Part shown: piece after piece, positions 1-8,918 of the stretch
How positions within the stretch are numbered: the first letter of the stretch is position 1
Layout of the letters: each line of letters opens with the position of its first letter
NCBI RefSeq assembly: GCF_023278085.1
Contig: NZ_CP066265.1
Coordinates: forward strand, 4,660,501-4,724,500
Direction: 5' to 3'
Source: Pseudomonas syringae
GTDB lineage: Bacteria > Pseudomonadota > Gammaproteobacteria > Pseudomonadales > Pseudomonadaceae
DNA: 64,000 nucleotides
Translations under genes and position numbers: made by a program
The notes under the pieces: model-generated
The model's database searches: none
Seen by the model: only the letters and a program-made list of their open reading frames with translations
Told to the model about the DNA's origin: nothing

Positions 1-60
1 TGTGACGCAGAGCGTCACGAACTGCATGCCAACGCGGAGCGTCGGCACGATAATCATGGC
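1..60. repeat. Palindromic intergenic repeat, copy upstream of arfA
   Basis: This stretch carries two short dyads of the GACGCxGAGCGTC and CCAACGC-GGA-GCGT type and ends in CACGATAATC. A near-identical segment lies at about 2180-2234 and a related one at 41142-41197, so it belongs to a dispersed palindromic family in this genome. No coding function is apparent. The copy may continue to the left of the window. Confidence 0.7.
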
Positions 61-165
61 CGTCCGCACCTCTTCCCAGTGCCATAGCACACAACTATTA
101 GACACAACTGCCCATCTGCCGGATGATTTGTGTCGCGTCACAACACCCATCAGGAGCACCTCGCC

Positions 166-321
166 ATGAGCAAGCCAAAGCGGCCGAACAAGGCCAAATC
201 CATCATCGCCCAGCCCTTGTTCCGCAGTCGTCAGGAACAACCTTCCAAGGGCAAAGGCAGCTACCGCCGCGAAGCCTTCCAGTCTAAAAGCTGGGAGGCT
301 TCCTGCTTTATGGCGGCCTGA
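166..321 (+). CDS. arfA: ArfA, alternative ribosome-rescue factor
   Basis: This is a 51-residue basic protein with the ArfA core: an N-terminal NKAKSIIAQPLFRSRQE stretch followed by KGKGSYRRE. ArfA recruits release factor 2 to ribosomes stalled on mRNAs without a stop codon and acts as the backup to tmRNA. The ATG at 166 is preceded by CAGGAG, and the upstream in-frame GTG at 130 lacks such a site. The protein is shorter than the roughly 72-residue E. coli precursor but covers the functional part. A hairpin lies inside the last codons (287-309), which recalls the way arfA messages are made non-stop in other proteobacteria. The downstream neighbour is a lytic transglycosylase gene with no obvious functional link. 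Confidence 0.9.
   Translation: MSKPKRPNKAKSIIAQPLFRSRQEQPSKGKGSYRREAFQSKSWEASCFMAA
287..309 (+). promoter_or_regulatory. RNA hairpin within the 3' end of arfA
   Basis: Bases 287-291 (AAAGC) pair with 305-309 (GCTTT). After a T-T mismatch at 292/304, bases 293-296 pair with 300-303 (including one G-U), leaving the three-base loop 297-299. The stem covers codons 41-48 of arfA, just before its stop at 319-321, and has no downstream T-run. In E. coli a hairpin at a comparable place in arfA is cut by RNase III so that the mRNA loses its stop codon and the product becomes subject to tmRNA. That this hairpin works the same way is inference. Confidence 0.5.
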
Positions 322-404
322 TATCGAGCAACATCTCCGAGGCGCTTTCTACCGCTTAGCCGTGTTATGGTCTGCACCTAACGGTAATACCCTTGGACTC
401 AAGC

Positions 405-1742
405 ATGCCTTCTCGTTTTACCCATCGCCCGCAGCTGCGCCAACTCATCGCTGCCTCCAGCCTCATTGCCCTGGTAGCCTGCGCAGAAAAACCCACTGCA
501 GCCGATGCAACGCCCCTTCAATCCAGCAAAGTACAGATCAACCCTCCAGCTGTTGCGCCTACGCCAACGGTGGTCGTCGATGACTCCCTTACGATTCAGC
601 CCGCCGTCAGCTTCAGCGAATGGCAGGCCGGTTTTCGCGCGCAGGCGCTGAAGGCAGGCATTCGTGCGGATGTATTCGACCTGGCATTCGCTGGCGTGAC
701 GCCGGACATGAGCGTGGTAAAGGCCGACCGCAGCCAGCCCGAGTTCAGCCGCCCGGTCTGGGAATACCTCGACGGTGCCATTTCCGCGGCCCGTGTGCGC
801 AAGGGTCAGGCATTGCTTTCGCAATACGCTGACGATCTGCTGAAGATCGAGCAGCAGTACGGCGTGGACCGTCAGGCACTGGTTGCGGTGTGGGGGATGG
901 AGAGTAATTTCGGCTCGTTCCAGGGTACGCAGTCGGTCATCCGCTCACTCGCCACACTGGCCTATGAAGGCCGCCGTCCGGGTTTTGCGCAGAGCCAGCT
1001 GCTGGCCGCGCTGGAGATCATCCAGCATGGCGACATCACGCCCGACAAGATGCTCGGCTCGTGGGCTGGCGCGATGGGCCAGACACAGTTCATTCCGACC
1101 ACTTACAACACCCACGCCGTGGATTTTGACGGCGATGGCCGCCGCGATATCTGGAACACCCCTGCCGACGCGCTCGCCTCTACGGCGCATTACCTGCAAA
1201 GCTCCGGCTGGCAGCGCGGCCAGCCTTGGGGCTTCGAGGTGGTACTCGGCACAGGGTTCGATTACTCGCTGGCCGACTCGACGACCCGCAAGAGCCTGGC
1301 CGAATGGCAGCAACTGGGCCTGAAGCAGCCCGACGGCTCGGCGATCCCGGTGGCAGCTAGCCAGCAGCAGGCCGCGCTGCTGTTGCCTGCCGGTTACCGT
1401 GGGCCAGCATTCCTGGTGCTGGATAACTTCCGCGCGATTCTGAAGTACAACAACTCCACATCTTATGCCCTGGCGATCAGCCTGCTTTCCGATCGATTCA
1501 AGGGTGCAGGGTACGTGGTAGGCGCATGGCCGCGTGGAGACCTGCCGCTGAGCCGCTCTGAGCGCATCGAGCTGCAAACCCTGCTCTCGGCCCGCCAATA
1601 CGACGCAGGCGCGCCAGACGGCATCATCGGCGCCAATACGCGCAAGGCGATCCGTAGCGCTCAGCAGTCGTTCGGCTGGCCGGCAGATGGCTACCCGACG
1701 CATGAACTGCTGGAGAACCTGCGCAAGCCTGCAGGGCAGTAA
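405..1742 (+). CDS. sltB3: Lipoprotein lytic murein transglycosylase (MltB/SltB family, SltB3-like)
   Basis: This 445-residue enzyme cleaves the MurNAc-GlcNAc bond of peptidoglycan to give 1,6-anhydro ends. A lipoprotein signal ends in LVAC with the lipidated cysteine at residue 26, so it should be anchored in the outer membrane. The MltB-type catalytic domain spans about residues 65-370, with the catalytic glutamate at E166 in [10 protein letters not shown]-terminal peptidoglycan-binding domain occupies about residues 380-440. The ATG at 405 begins the signal peptide; a TTG at 393 is an alternative. The location near lipA matches the SltB3 gene of P. aeruginosa, which supports the symbol. 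No terminator is seen; the gene runs into palindromic repeats. Confidence 0.85.
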   Translation: MPSRFTHRPQLRQLIAASSLIALVACAEKPTAADATPLQSSKVQINPPAVAPTPTVVVDDSLTIQPAVSFSEWQAGFRAQALKAGIRADVFDLAFAGVTPDMSVVKADRSQPEFSRPVWEYLDGAISAARVRKGQALLSQYADDLLKIEQQYGVDRQALVAVWGMESNFGSFQGTQSVIRSLATLAYEGRRPGFAQSQLLAALEIIQHGDITPDKMLGSWAGAMGQTQFIPTTYNTHAVDFDGDGRRDIWNTPADALASTAHYLQSSGWQRGQPWGFEVVLGTGFDYSLADSTTRKSLAEWQQLGLKQPDGSAIPVAASQQQAALLLPAGYRGPAFLVLDNFRAILKYNNSTSYALAISLLSDRFKGAGYVVGAWPRGDLPLSRSERIELQTLLSARQYDAGAPDGIIGANTRKAIRSAQQSFGWPADGYPTHELLENLRKPAGQ

Positions 1743-1754
1743 CTGGCGCGCGAG

Positions 1755-2240
1755 ATGGACGCAGAGCGTCCAGAACGGCATGCCCACGCGGAGCGTGGGC
1801 ACGATAGTGTTCTTACGGAAGCCTATCGTTCCTCACGCTCCAGCGTGGGAATGCCCTTCGTGAAGCTCCGCATCAAAAATCTGCGCAAATCCGCGCAATC
1901 AAGAACGTCCAGAACGGCATGCCAACGCGGAGTGTGGGCACGATAGTGTTCTTACGGACACCTATCGTTCCTCACGCTCCAGCATGGCATGCCCTTCGTG
2001 ACGCTCCGCGTCAAAAATCTGCGCAAATCTGTGCAATCAAGAACGTCCAGAACGGCATGCCCACGCGGAGCATGGGCACGATAGTGTTCTACGGACGCCT
2101 ATCGTTCCTCACGCTCCAGCGTGGGAATGCATTTCCGGACGCTCCGCGTCCAGTCTCGACCCACGATGCGGCGAAGAGTGTGACGCGAAGCGTCAAGAAC
2201 TGCATGCCAACGCAGAGCGTCGGCACGATAATCGACCGTA
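1755..2240. repeat. Three tandem ~139-bp repeat units plus a partial unit
   Basis: Units begin with AGAACGGCATGCC at 1772, 1911 and 2049, and a diverged fourth (AGAACTGCATGCC) starts at 2196, giving periods of 139, 138 and 147 bp. Each full unit has two hairpins, one built on CCACGC-GGA-GCGTGG and one on CACGCTCCAGCGTG. The first two units also share a TCAAAAATCTGCGCAAAT segment. Reading frames across them are repeat artefacts, so I call no gene here. The closing part (about 2180-2234) nearly duplicates bases 1-55 of the window. Confidence 0.85.
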
Positions 2241-2245
2241 AAAAG

Positions 2246-2280
2246 AAGGGCCAGGTATCACTACCTGGCCCTTGTTGTTT
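2246..2280. terminator. Bidirectional intrinsic terminator downstream of lipA
   Basis: A perfect 12-bp stem (2246-2257 with 2262-2273) encloses the tetraloop TCAC. A T-rich tail follows on the plus strand (TTGTTGTTTT), and the minus strand reads TTCTTTTTAC after the stem. It lies about 13 bases beyond the lipA stop codon, so it should end the minus-strand lip transcript and may also stop reads from the repeat side. Confidence 0.85.
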
Positions 2281-2292
2281 TGCGGCTCGTTA

Positions 2293-3300
2293 TCAGAGCA
2301 TCGCTTTGGCGATCTTTGCTTGCTCATCAGCGTGGTACGAGGAGCGGACCAGTGGGCCCGAAGCGACGTTCTTGAAGCCCATCTTGTAACCTTCCTCGGC
2401 GAACCAGGCGAAGGTGTCCGGATGGACGAAGCGCTGTACCGGCAAGTGGTTGCGCGACGGTTGCAGGTACTGGCCCAAAGTCAGCATGTCGATGTCATGC
2501 TCGCGCATGCGTTTCATGACTTCGATGACTTCTTCGTCTGTCTCGCCCAACCCCAGCATCAGACCGGATTTGGTCGGTACATGCGGGACCATCTGCTTGA
2601 AGCGTTGCAGCAGGGTCAACGACCACTGGAAATCCGAACCCGGGCGCGCGGCCTTGTACAGGCGTGGCACGGTTTCCAGGTTGTGGTTGAACACATCCGG
2701 CGGCTCGGCAGCGGTAATTTCCAGCGCGATGTCCATGCGCCCACGGTAATCCGGTACCAGCGTTTCAAGCTGCACGCCCGGCGACAGCAGGCGAATCTCG
2801 CGAATGCAGTCGGCAAAGTGCTGAGCACCGCCATCACGCAGGTCATCCCGGTCTACCGAGGTGATGACCACGTACTTCAGGCGCAGGTCGGCAATTGCAA
2901 TGGCGAGGCTCTTCGGCTCGTCGACATCCAGCGCCTTCGGGCGACCATGGCCCACGTCACAGAACGGGCAGCGACGGGTGCAGATGTCGCCCATGATCAT
3001 GAAGGTCGCCGTGCCACCGGAGAAGCACTCGCCCAGGTTCGGGCAGGATGCCTCTTCGCAGACGCTGTGCAGCTTGTGCTTGCGCAGCAGTTGCTTGATA
3101 CGGTCGACTTCCGGGGAAACCGGGATGCGCACGCGAATCCAGTCAGGCTTCTTCGGCAGATCGACAGTCGGAATGATCTTGACCGGGATGCGCGCAACCT
3201 TCTCCGCTCCGCGCAGCTTGACGCCGGCTTCGACTTTCGGACGGGCCACACGCTCGGAAACGTCAAGCGTCGGGATCAGGGTTTGCACGGTGTCAGTCAT
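2293..3300 (-). CDS. lipA: Lipoyl synthase
   Basis: This 335-residue radical-SAM enzyme inserts two sulfur atoms into protein-bound octanoyl groups to make lipoyl cofactors for pyruvate and 2-oxoglutarate dehydrogenases. Both iron-sulfur cluster motifs are visible: the auxiliary cluster cysteines C81, C86 and C92 ([12 protein letters not shown]) and the radical-SAM cysteines C107, C111 and C114 (CTRRCPFC). The length is normal for the family. Its start overlaps the 3' end of lipB by eight bases, which implies translational coupling of the two consecutive steps of lipoate assembly. A strong terminator follows. Confidence 0.98.
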   Translation of the reverse strand: MTDTVQTLIPTLDVSERVARPKVEAGVKLRGAEKVARIPVKIIPTVDLPKKPDWIRVRIPVSPEVDRIKQLLRKHKLHSVCEEASCPNLGECFSGGTATFMIMGDICTRRCPFCDVGHGRPKALDVDEPKSLAIAIADLRLKYVVITSVDRDDLRDGGAQHFADCIREIRLLSPGVQLETLVPDYRGRMDIALEITAAEPPDVFNHNLETVPRLYKAARPGSDFQWSLTLLQRFKQMVPHVPTKSGLMLGLGETDEEVIEVMKRMREHDIDMLTLGQYLQPSRNHLPVQRFVHPDTFAWFAEEGYKMGFKNVASGPLVRSSYHADEQAKIAKAML

Positions 3301-3949
3301 ATTGGTTTATTCCGCCCGTAAGGGTCGCCTGCTCAGCGTAGTCGAGGTGGTTGACGAGCTGCGCACGCAGTCGGGCACTAACCTCGGAAAATTCTATCTG
3401 CCCTGCCTGATCGCTCAGTTGGGTCATGGCCAGCCCGGCGTAGCCGCAAGGGTTGATGCGGCGGAACGGCTCCAGATCCATGTCGACGTTCAACGCCAGA
3501 CCATGGAACGAACAGCCGTTGCGAATACGCAGGCCGAGTGACGCGATTTTTGCGCCGTTGACATAGACGCCCGGTGCATCGGCCTTGGCCGCTGCCGTGA
3601 CACCGTAATCAGCCAGCAAGGCAATGAGCGTGTTCTCGATCCGGGTGACCAGATCGCGAACACCGAAGCCAAGGCGCCTGACGTCCAGCATCAGGTAAGC
3701 GACCAGTTGGCCCGGGCCATGATAAGTCACTTGGCCGCCACGATCGACCTGTACGACAGGAATATTACCCGGCAGCAACAAATGCTCCGGTTTACCGGAC
3801 TGCCCCTGGGTGAAAACCGGCGGGTGCTGCACCAGCCAGACTTCGTCTGCGGCCTCTCGACCGCGCCCGTCGGTGAAGCGCTGCATGGCGTGCCAGGCGG
3901 TTTCGTAATCGATCAGACCCAGATCACGAAAGCCAAGGGCACCGCTCAT
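3293..3949 (-). CDS. lipB: Octanoyl-[ACP]:protein N-octanoyltransferase
   Basis: This 218-residue cytosolic enzyme transfers octanoate from acyl carrier protein to lipoyl domains, the step before LipA. The catalytic pair is present: K134 in NGAKIAS and C168 in NPCGYAG. The [13 protein letters not shown] motif typical of LipB lies near residues 73-85. The gene overlaps lipA at its 3' end, and its ATG overlaps the stop of the upstream ybeD gene in an ATGA junction, so the three genes look co-translated. Confidence 0.97.
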   Translation of the reverse strand: MSGALGFRDLGLIDYETAWHAMQRFTDGRGREAADEVWLVQHPPVFTQGQSGKPEHLLLPGNIPVVQVDRGGQVTYHGPGQLVAYLMLDVRRLGFGVRDLVTRIENTLIALLADYGVTAAAKADAPGVYVNGAKIASLGLRIRNGCSFHGLALNVDMDLEPFRRINPCGYAGLAMTQLSDQAGQIEFSEVSARLRAQLVNHLDYAEQATLTGGINQYD

Positions 3950-4224
3950 CAGAGCACCATGTGCACGAAACCCGTAGCGCGAAGGGCACTATTGATATCG
4001 CGCAACTGGTCTTCGCCAGTGGCGATGATGTGCAGCTGGACGGTGGTGTATTTGCCGTTGCTGCTCTGACGCTCGGCAAGCGTCTTGAGGTCGACCGTGG
4101 CGTGCTTTTCAAGCACTTCCATCACGGCGGCAGTAAAGCCCACACTGGTGTCACCGATCACTTTGATCGGGTAGTCGTTGCAGGGGAATTCGATTTTGTG
4201 CGACTTGACGTCGTTATCAGTCAT
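3949..4224 (-). CDS. ybeD: YbeD-family protein (DUF493)
   Basis: This is a 91-residue small cytosolic protein of the YbeD/DUF493 family, with an ACT-like fold known from the E. coli homologue. Characteristic segments are [14 protein letters not shown] near the N terminus and the closing [18 protein letters not shown]. Its role is not established; it is conserved between dacC and lipB in many gammaproteobacteria, as here. I chose the ATG at 4224, because the in-frame start at 4260 would add a poorly conserved leader. It shares an ATGA junction with lipB. Confidence 0.9.
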   Translation of the reverse strand: MTDNDVKSHKIEFPCNDYPIKVIGDTSVGFTAAVMEVLEKHATVDLKTLAERQSSNGKYTTVQLHIIATGEDQLRDINSALRATGFVHMVL

Positions 4225-4317
4225 GGCAGTAAAGGTCTCACAAGCCGTGACGACGGACACGCAGCCCGCTCAGATCATGAGCAGGCCGCGAGAAGGTCGG
4301 CAGTAGTTACTGGAGGG

Positions 4318-5478
4318 TCAGTTGAACAAGCCGTAGAAGAACAGGCGGATGCTATCCCACACGCGGCGGAAAATGCCACCTTCCTCAACCGCTTCAAGCG
4401 CAATCAGATTAGCGGTGTGAACCACCTGATCGTCCTTCTTGACTTCAACCTTGCCGATCACGTCGCCCTTGGCGATTGGCGCAACCAGTTGCGGGTTCAT
4501 GGTCATGCTGGCAGACAGCTTCTTCATGTCGCCTTTGGGCATGGTCATGCTCAGATCTTCAGCCAGACCGGCCTTGACCTGACGCTCAGTGCCTTTCCAG
4601 ACAGTCGCCTGGGCCAGCTCGGTGCCCTTCTGATAGAAGTTCTGGGTTTCGAAGAAACGGAAGCCGTACGTCAGCAGCTTCTGGGTTTCAGCCGCACGGG
4701 CCTGCTCGCTGTTGGTGCCGAATACGACAGCAATCAGACGCATGCCGTCACGCACAGCCGAGGACACCATGCAGTAGCCGGCTTCGTCGGTGTGACCGGT
4801 TTTCAGACCATCAACGGTCTTGTCACGCCACAGCAGCAGGTTGCGGTTAGGCTGCTTGATGCCGTTCCAGAAGAACTCTTTCTGCGAGTAGATCGCATAG
4901 TGAGCCGGGTCTTCGTGGATGATCGCGCGGGCCAGGATCGCCATGTCGTGAGCCGACGAGTAATGCTCCGGGTTCGGCAGACCGGTCGGGTTCATGAAGT
5001 GACTGTTGGTCATGCCCAGATCGGCAGCCGTCTTGTTCATCATGTCGGCGAAGGCATCTTCGCTGCCGGCAATGTGCTCGGAGATCGCGACGCTGGCGTC
5101 GTTGCCCGACTGAATGATGATGCCGTGCAGCAGATCGCTGACGGTCACCTGGCTGCCCACTTTGATGAACATCCGCGAACCGCCTGTGCGCCAGGCGTTT
5201 TCACTGATGGTCACCGGATCGTTCTCGCCGATCTGGCCGCGACGGATTTCCAGGGTCGCGATGTAGGCCGTCATCAGCTTGGTCAGACTGGCAGGTGCCA
5301 GGCGCTGATCACCGTTGTTCTCGACCAGCACGTTGCCGCTGGTGGCGTCCATCAGCACATAGGCCTTGGCCGCCAGTTGCGGGGCGGCAGGCGTCATCTG
5401 CTCTGCAGCCCAGGCAGCCGGGGTGATTATCAGTGGTACAAGCAGGCATAAGCGTTTTGCAAAGGTGGTGATGTTCAT
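4318..5478 (-). CDS. dacC: D-alanyl-D-alanine carboxypeptidase (PBP5/6 type)
   Basis: This 386-residue periplasmic enzyme removes the terminal D-alanine from peptidoglycan pentapeptides. A signal peptide ends near AAWAA. All active-site motifs are present: S64-L-T-K67, S124-G-N126 and K226-T-G228. A C-terminal beta domain follows, ending in an amphipathic helix (about residues 369-386, VWDSIRLFFYGLFN) that anchors such enzymes to the inner membrane. The ATG at 5478 starts the signal peptide; a longer in-frame extension upstream has no signal logic. It is part of the minus-strand wall cluster with rlpA, mltB, rodA and mrdA. Confidence 0.96.
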   Translation of the reverse strand: MNITTFAKRLCLLVPLIITPAAWAAEQMTPAAPQLAAKAYVLMDATSGNVLVENNGDQRLAPASLTKLMTAYIATLEIRRGQIGENDPVTISENAWRTGGSRMFIKVGSQVTVSDLLHGIIIQSGNDASVAISEHIAGSEDAFADMMNKTAADLGMTNSHFMNPTGLPNPEHYSSAHDMAILARAIIHEDPAHYAIYSQKEFFWNGIKQPNRNLLLWRDKTVDGLKTGHTDEAGYCMVSSAVRDGMRLIAVVFGTNSEQARAAETQKLLTYGFRFFETQNFYQKGTELAQATVWKGTERQVKAGLAEDLSMTMPKGDMKKLSASMTMNPQLVAPIAKGDVIGKVEVKKDDQVVHTANLIALEAVEEGGIFRRVWDSIRLFFYGLFN

Positions 5479-5719
5479 CCGTCTCTCGAGAATCCTAATG
5501 GGCAAACATGCCCTTGCGGGCAAAGCTGAACAGACCGGCGAAGCGAAAGCGCCTCGGTACGGCTCGTGGCGCCAGGCTGTAGCCCTGGCTGACAAAGTCG
5601 CCTGTTCGACACACGACTTTGTGGACAGTTGCCTGCAACGCTTGCCCGATGGCAAATCCACGCTGCCTGCGACTGCATCTCGCCCTCCATTGTTGCCGGA
5701 GGGCGACGGTCAAAAAACT

Positions 5720-6748
5720 TTACTGATCCGATGTCACTACGCTCGGCTGGCCCAGATTGGCCGACCTGACGCTGTTTTGCAGCTGCTGGGCTTCACCCTG
5801 CGTGTCGATCGGTCCCATCCGCACCCGATAGAGCGTTTGCTGATTGCGTGCTATCGAGCTGACGAAAACCGGCGCTCGAACCATCCCGCTCAGTTTCGAC
5901 CTCAGGAGTTCCGCAGCGTCCGGGTTGGCGAAAGCTCCCACCTGGAGAAACAGCCCAGCGGCTTGTCCTGAAGCGTTTTTTTTTGCGTCAACCTGCAGCG
6001 GCACGACAGGTGCAGCATGCTGCTGAGGTGGCGGCGTGTATTGTTCGACGGTGCCGGTCGAGGTCGACAGCGCTGGCGGCGTTGCCTGGGCCACGACCTG
6101 CGGCTGATTGAGCATCAGCGGCGCCGGACGACCCCGTTGCGCCCACCATTCCTGCGGATCGATCCCTTCAACCTTGACCCGGGCCGTGCCGGTTTCGGCA
6201 TAGCCCAGCTTTTTGGCTGCAGCATAGGACAGGTCAATGATGCGGTCCGAATAGAACGGGCCGCGGTCGTTGACGCGCAGGATCACCGTGCGGTTGTTGT
6301 CCAGGTTGGTCACTTTGACGTAGCTGGGCAACGGCAGGGTCTTGTGCGCGGCGCTCATGCCGTACAGGTCATACACCTCGCCATTGGCGGTGTTCTGACC
6401 ATGAAACTTGGTGCCGTACCAGGAGGCGGTGCCCGACGCGACGTAACGCTTGGAATCGCTCATCGGGAAATAGGTCTTGCCCAGCACGGTGTACGGGTTG
6501 GCCTTGTAGGCACCGGTGTGCAGGGTCGGCGTCGCATCCGGGATACGTGAAACATCCACATCCCACCACGGCGCGCCGTCCTTGTGGGCACGGTTGATGT
6601 CCAGCCCCGGCATCGAACGCACCACTGCGCCGCCTTTCGGCGGCTGCGTGGAGGTCGTGCGGGATGGCGACGAGCAGCTGGCGATCAGCACAGCCAGGCC
6701 GGTCAACGCCAGAAGCTTGAATGATTGAAGAATCGGCAATGCCCGCAT
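5720..6748 (-). CDS. rlpA: Septal-ring lipoprotein lytic transglycosylase RlpA
   Basis: This 342-residue lipoprotein has its lipobox at IASC (C25). It has a double-psi beta-barrel domain at about residues 100-200, including GTASWYGTKFHGQ and VNDRGPF, and a C-terminal SPOR domain at about residues 265-340. In P. aeruginosa RlpA is a lytic transglycosylase acting on denuded glycan strands at the division site, and SPOR domains bind those strands. Its start overlaps the stop of mltB (ATGA-type junction at 6748), so the two glycan-cleaving enzymes are translationally coupled. Confidence 0.95.
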   Translation of the reverse strand: MRALPILQSFKLLALTGLAVLIASCSSPSRTTSTQPPKGGAVVRSMPGLDINRAHKDGAPWWDVDVSRIPDATPTLHTGAYKANPYTVLGKTYFPMSDSKRYVASGTASWYGTKFHGQNTANGEVYDLYGMSAAHKTLPLPSYVKVTNLDNNRTVILRVNDRGPFYSDRIIDLSYAAAKKLGYAETGTARVKVEGIDPQEWWAQRGRPAPLMLNQPQVVAQATPPALSTSTGTVEQYTPPPQQHAAPVVPLQVDAKKNASGQAAGLFLQVGAFANPDAAELLRSKLSGMVRAPVFVSSIARNQQTLYRVRMGPIDTQGEAQQLQNSVRSANLGQPSVVTSDQ

Positions 6749-7755
6749 TACTTGACGCCTCGAGCTTGAACCAACGATTCAGACAACTGATACACGGCCA
6801 TGGCGTACATCACGCTGCGGTTATAACGAGTGATTGCATAAAAATTATTCAGACCCAGCCAGTATTCAGGACCTTGGTCGCCGTCCAGACGGAACGCCGT
6901 CACCGGCATGTCATCGCGAAGCGCATCATGACTCGCCCAGCCCAGCCCTCGCAACTCCCCAACCGACATTACCGGGTCGAGCGCCGGGCTCAGACCCTCG
7001 TCGACGCGGTCACCGCGTGCCGTTGCACGGCTGACGACCGGCTGACCGGCCACCCATCCGTGGCGCTTGAAATAACTGGCCACGCTGCCGATGGCGTCGT
7101 CCGGGTCGGTCCAGATATTGATGTGGCCGTCGCCGTCGAAATCCACCGCATAGGCGCGGAAGCTGCTTGGCATGAACTGCGGCAACCCCATCGCACCGGC
7201 ATATGAACCTTTGAGAGTCAGCGGATCAACCTGTTGCTCGCGAGCCAGCAGCAGGAACTCGCGCAGCTCCTTGCGAAAGAACGGGGCGCGTGGCGGATAA
7301 TCGAAGCCGAGAGTCGAAAGTGCATCGATCACCCGGTAATTACCGGTATTGCGGCCGAAAAACGTTTCCACACCAATGATCGACACGATGATCTGCGCCG
7401 GTACACCGTATTCCTGCTCGGCACGCGCCAGTGCAGCTTCGTGCTGACGCCAGAAGTCGACACCGCGGGCAATGCGCGCGTCGGTGATGAACATCGGCCG
7501 ATAGTCCTTCCACTGCTTGACCCGTTCGGCGGGGCGGGAAATCGCATCGAGAATGGCCTGCTTGCGCTCGACCTCACGGAACAGGCCCATCAATTGCTCA
7601 CCGGCAAAGCCGTGATCGCGGGTCATTTCACCGACGAATTCAGCGACCTGAGGCGAACCTTCATAGTCACCGGCGAGCACTTCCTGCACTGATCCGAGGA
7701 TGCCTACCAGACCGACCACTGGAGCATATCGAGCCCAGTTAAGCACTGCTTGCAT
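6748..7755 (-). CDS. mltB: Membrane-bound/periplasmic lytic murein transglycosylase B
   Basis: This 335-residue MltB-family transglycosylase has the catalytic glutamate at E130 in IIGVETFFG. The family signatures GAMGLPQFMPSSFRAYAVDFDG and GLNNFYAITRYN follow. The N terminus is a cleavable-looking signal peptide ending near VLAG without a lipobox cysteine, so a soluble periplasmic form is likely (the SltB1 type of Pseudomonas). The ATG at 7755 has an AAGGTG ribosome site; an in-frame extension to 7791 overlaps rodA. It is the second MltB-like enzyme in the window, but unlike the one at 405 it has no C-terminal peptidoglycan-binding domain. Confidence 0.94.
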   Translation of the reverse strand: MQAVLNWARYAPVVGLVGILGSVQEVLAGDYEGSPQVAEFVGEMTRDHGFAGEQLMGLFREVERKQAILDAISRPAERVKQWKDYRPMFITDARIARGVDFWRQHEAALARAEQEYGVPAQIIVSIIGVETFFGRNTGNYRVIDALSTLGFDYPPRAPFFRKELREFLLLAREQQVDPLTLKGSYAGAMGLPQFMPSSFRAYAVDFDGDGHINIWTDPDDAIGSVASYFKRHGWVAGQPVVSRATARGDRVDEGLSPALDPVMSVGELRGLGWASHDALRDDMPVTAFRLDGDQGPEYWLGLNNFYAITRYNRSVMYAMAVYQLSESLVQARGVK

Positions 7756-7772
7756 TGAATTGTTCACCTTAA

Positions 7773-8918
7773 TCAAACCTGTGCGATCCATTTACGATGT
7801 GTATGGATCGACATCAAAACTCCAAACGCTGACAGTAGCGTCACCAGCGAAGTTCCGCCGTAGCTAATGAAGGGCAGCGGCACGCCCACCACCGGCATCA
7901 GGCCACTGACCATACCGATGTTGACGAAAACGTAAACAAAAAACGTCATGGTCAGCGCGCCGGCCAGCAATTTGCCGAACAACGTCTGTGCCTGCGCCGT
8001 GATCACCAATCCGCGACCGATCAGCAGCATATAGATGATCAGCAGCGCGCAGATGCCCACCAGCCCGAACTCTTCACCCAGCACCGCAATAATGAAGTCG
8101 GTGTGGCTTTCCGGCAGAAAGTCCAGGTGCGACTGAGTACCCAGCAGCCAGCCCTTGCCGAACACCCCGCCAGAACCGATGGCGGCCTTGGACTGAATGA
8201 TGTTCCAGCCCGTGCCCAACGGATCGCTTTCCGGATCGAGAAAGGTCAGTACCCGCTGCTTCTGGTAGTCATGCATGAAGAAGAACCACATGGCCACTGC
8301 GGCAGGCACAGCGGCGGCCAGTACGCTGAGAATCCAGCGCCAGCGCAGGCCGGCCATGAACAGCACAAAGGCGCCGGACGCCAGGATCAGCAGCGAAGTG
8401 CCGAGGTCAGGCTGGCGCACGATCAGCACGAACGGCACGCCGATCAAGGCCAGACTGACCGCAACATGCTTGAGATGCGGTGGCAGTGTGCGCTTGGACA
8501 GATACCAGGCGATGGTCGCAGGCATGATGATCTTGAGAAATTCCGAGGGCTGGAAGCGAATCACACCGGGAATATTGATCCAGCGGGTCGCGCCCATAGC
8601 GTTGTGGCCCATCACATCCACCACCACCAGCAACAGCACGCCAATGACGTAGAGCACCGGCACCCAGCGGGCCATGAATCTCGGTTCCAGTTGCGCGATC
8701 ACCACCATGGCCACCAGGCCGATGCCGAACGAACTGGCCTGTTTGATCAGCAGGTCCCAGTTCTTGCCGCTGGCCGAATACAGCACGAACAGACTGCCCG
8801 CCGCCAGGGTCAGCAGCAGAATCAGCAAAGGACCGTCGATGTGAATGCGCTGCAGAAACGTGGCGCGGCGACGCATCACGTCTTCGCTGGACAGGATGCG
8901 GTCAAAATTACTCTTCAC
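7773..8918 (-). CDS. rodA: Peptidoglycan glycosyltransferase RodA (SEDS family)
   Basis: This 381-residue polytopic inner-membrane protein polymerises lipid II for lateral wall growth and maintains rod shape. SEDS hallmarks are present, including GATRWINIPGVIRFQPSEFLKI, a large central loop with FLPESHTDFI and the C-terminal GVPLPFISYGGTSL. I chose the GTG at 8918 because GGAGG lies nine bases upstream and it overlaps the end of mrdA by 11 bases, as expected for coupled partners. An ATG at 8876 would give a 367-residue protein. RodA works in complex with PBP2, encoded immediately upstream. Confidence 0.96.
   Translation of the reverse strand: MKSNFDRILSSEDVMRRRATFLQRIHIDGPLLILLLTLAAGSLFVLYSASGKNWDLLIKQASSFGIGLVAMVVIAQLEPRFMARWVPVLYVIGVLLLVVVDVMGHNAMGATRWINIPGVIRFQPSEFLKIIMPATIAWYLSKRTLPPHLKHVAVSLALIGVPFVLIVRQPDLGTSLLILASGAFVLFMAGLRWRWILSVLAAAVPAAVAMWFFFMHDYQKQRVLTFLDPESDPLGTGWNIIQSKAAIGSGGVFGKGWLLGTQSHLDFLPESHTDFIIAVLGEEFGLVGICALLIIYMLLIGRGLVITAQAQTLFGKLLAGALTMTFFVYVFVNIGMVSGLMPVVGVPLPFISYGGTSLVTLLSAFGVLMSIHTHRKWIAQV

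Noticed and set aside
130..165. GTG at 130 as the start of arfA
   Set aside because: CAGGAG sits properly before the ATG at 166, and the conserved ArfA sequence begins there.
1772..2240. Repeat array considered as CRISPR or as coding sequence
   Set aside because: Units are about 139 bp, contiguous and palindromic, without unique spacers; frames across them follow the repeat and lack start signals.
5479..5661. N-terminal extension of dacC to 5661
   Set aside because: The ATG at 5478 begins a clean signal peptide; the extension would bury it and has no family counterpart.
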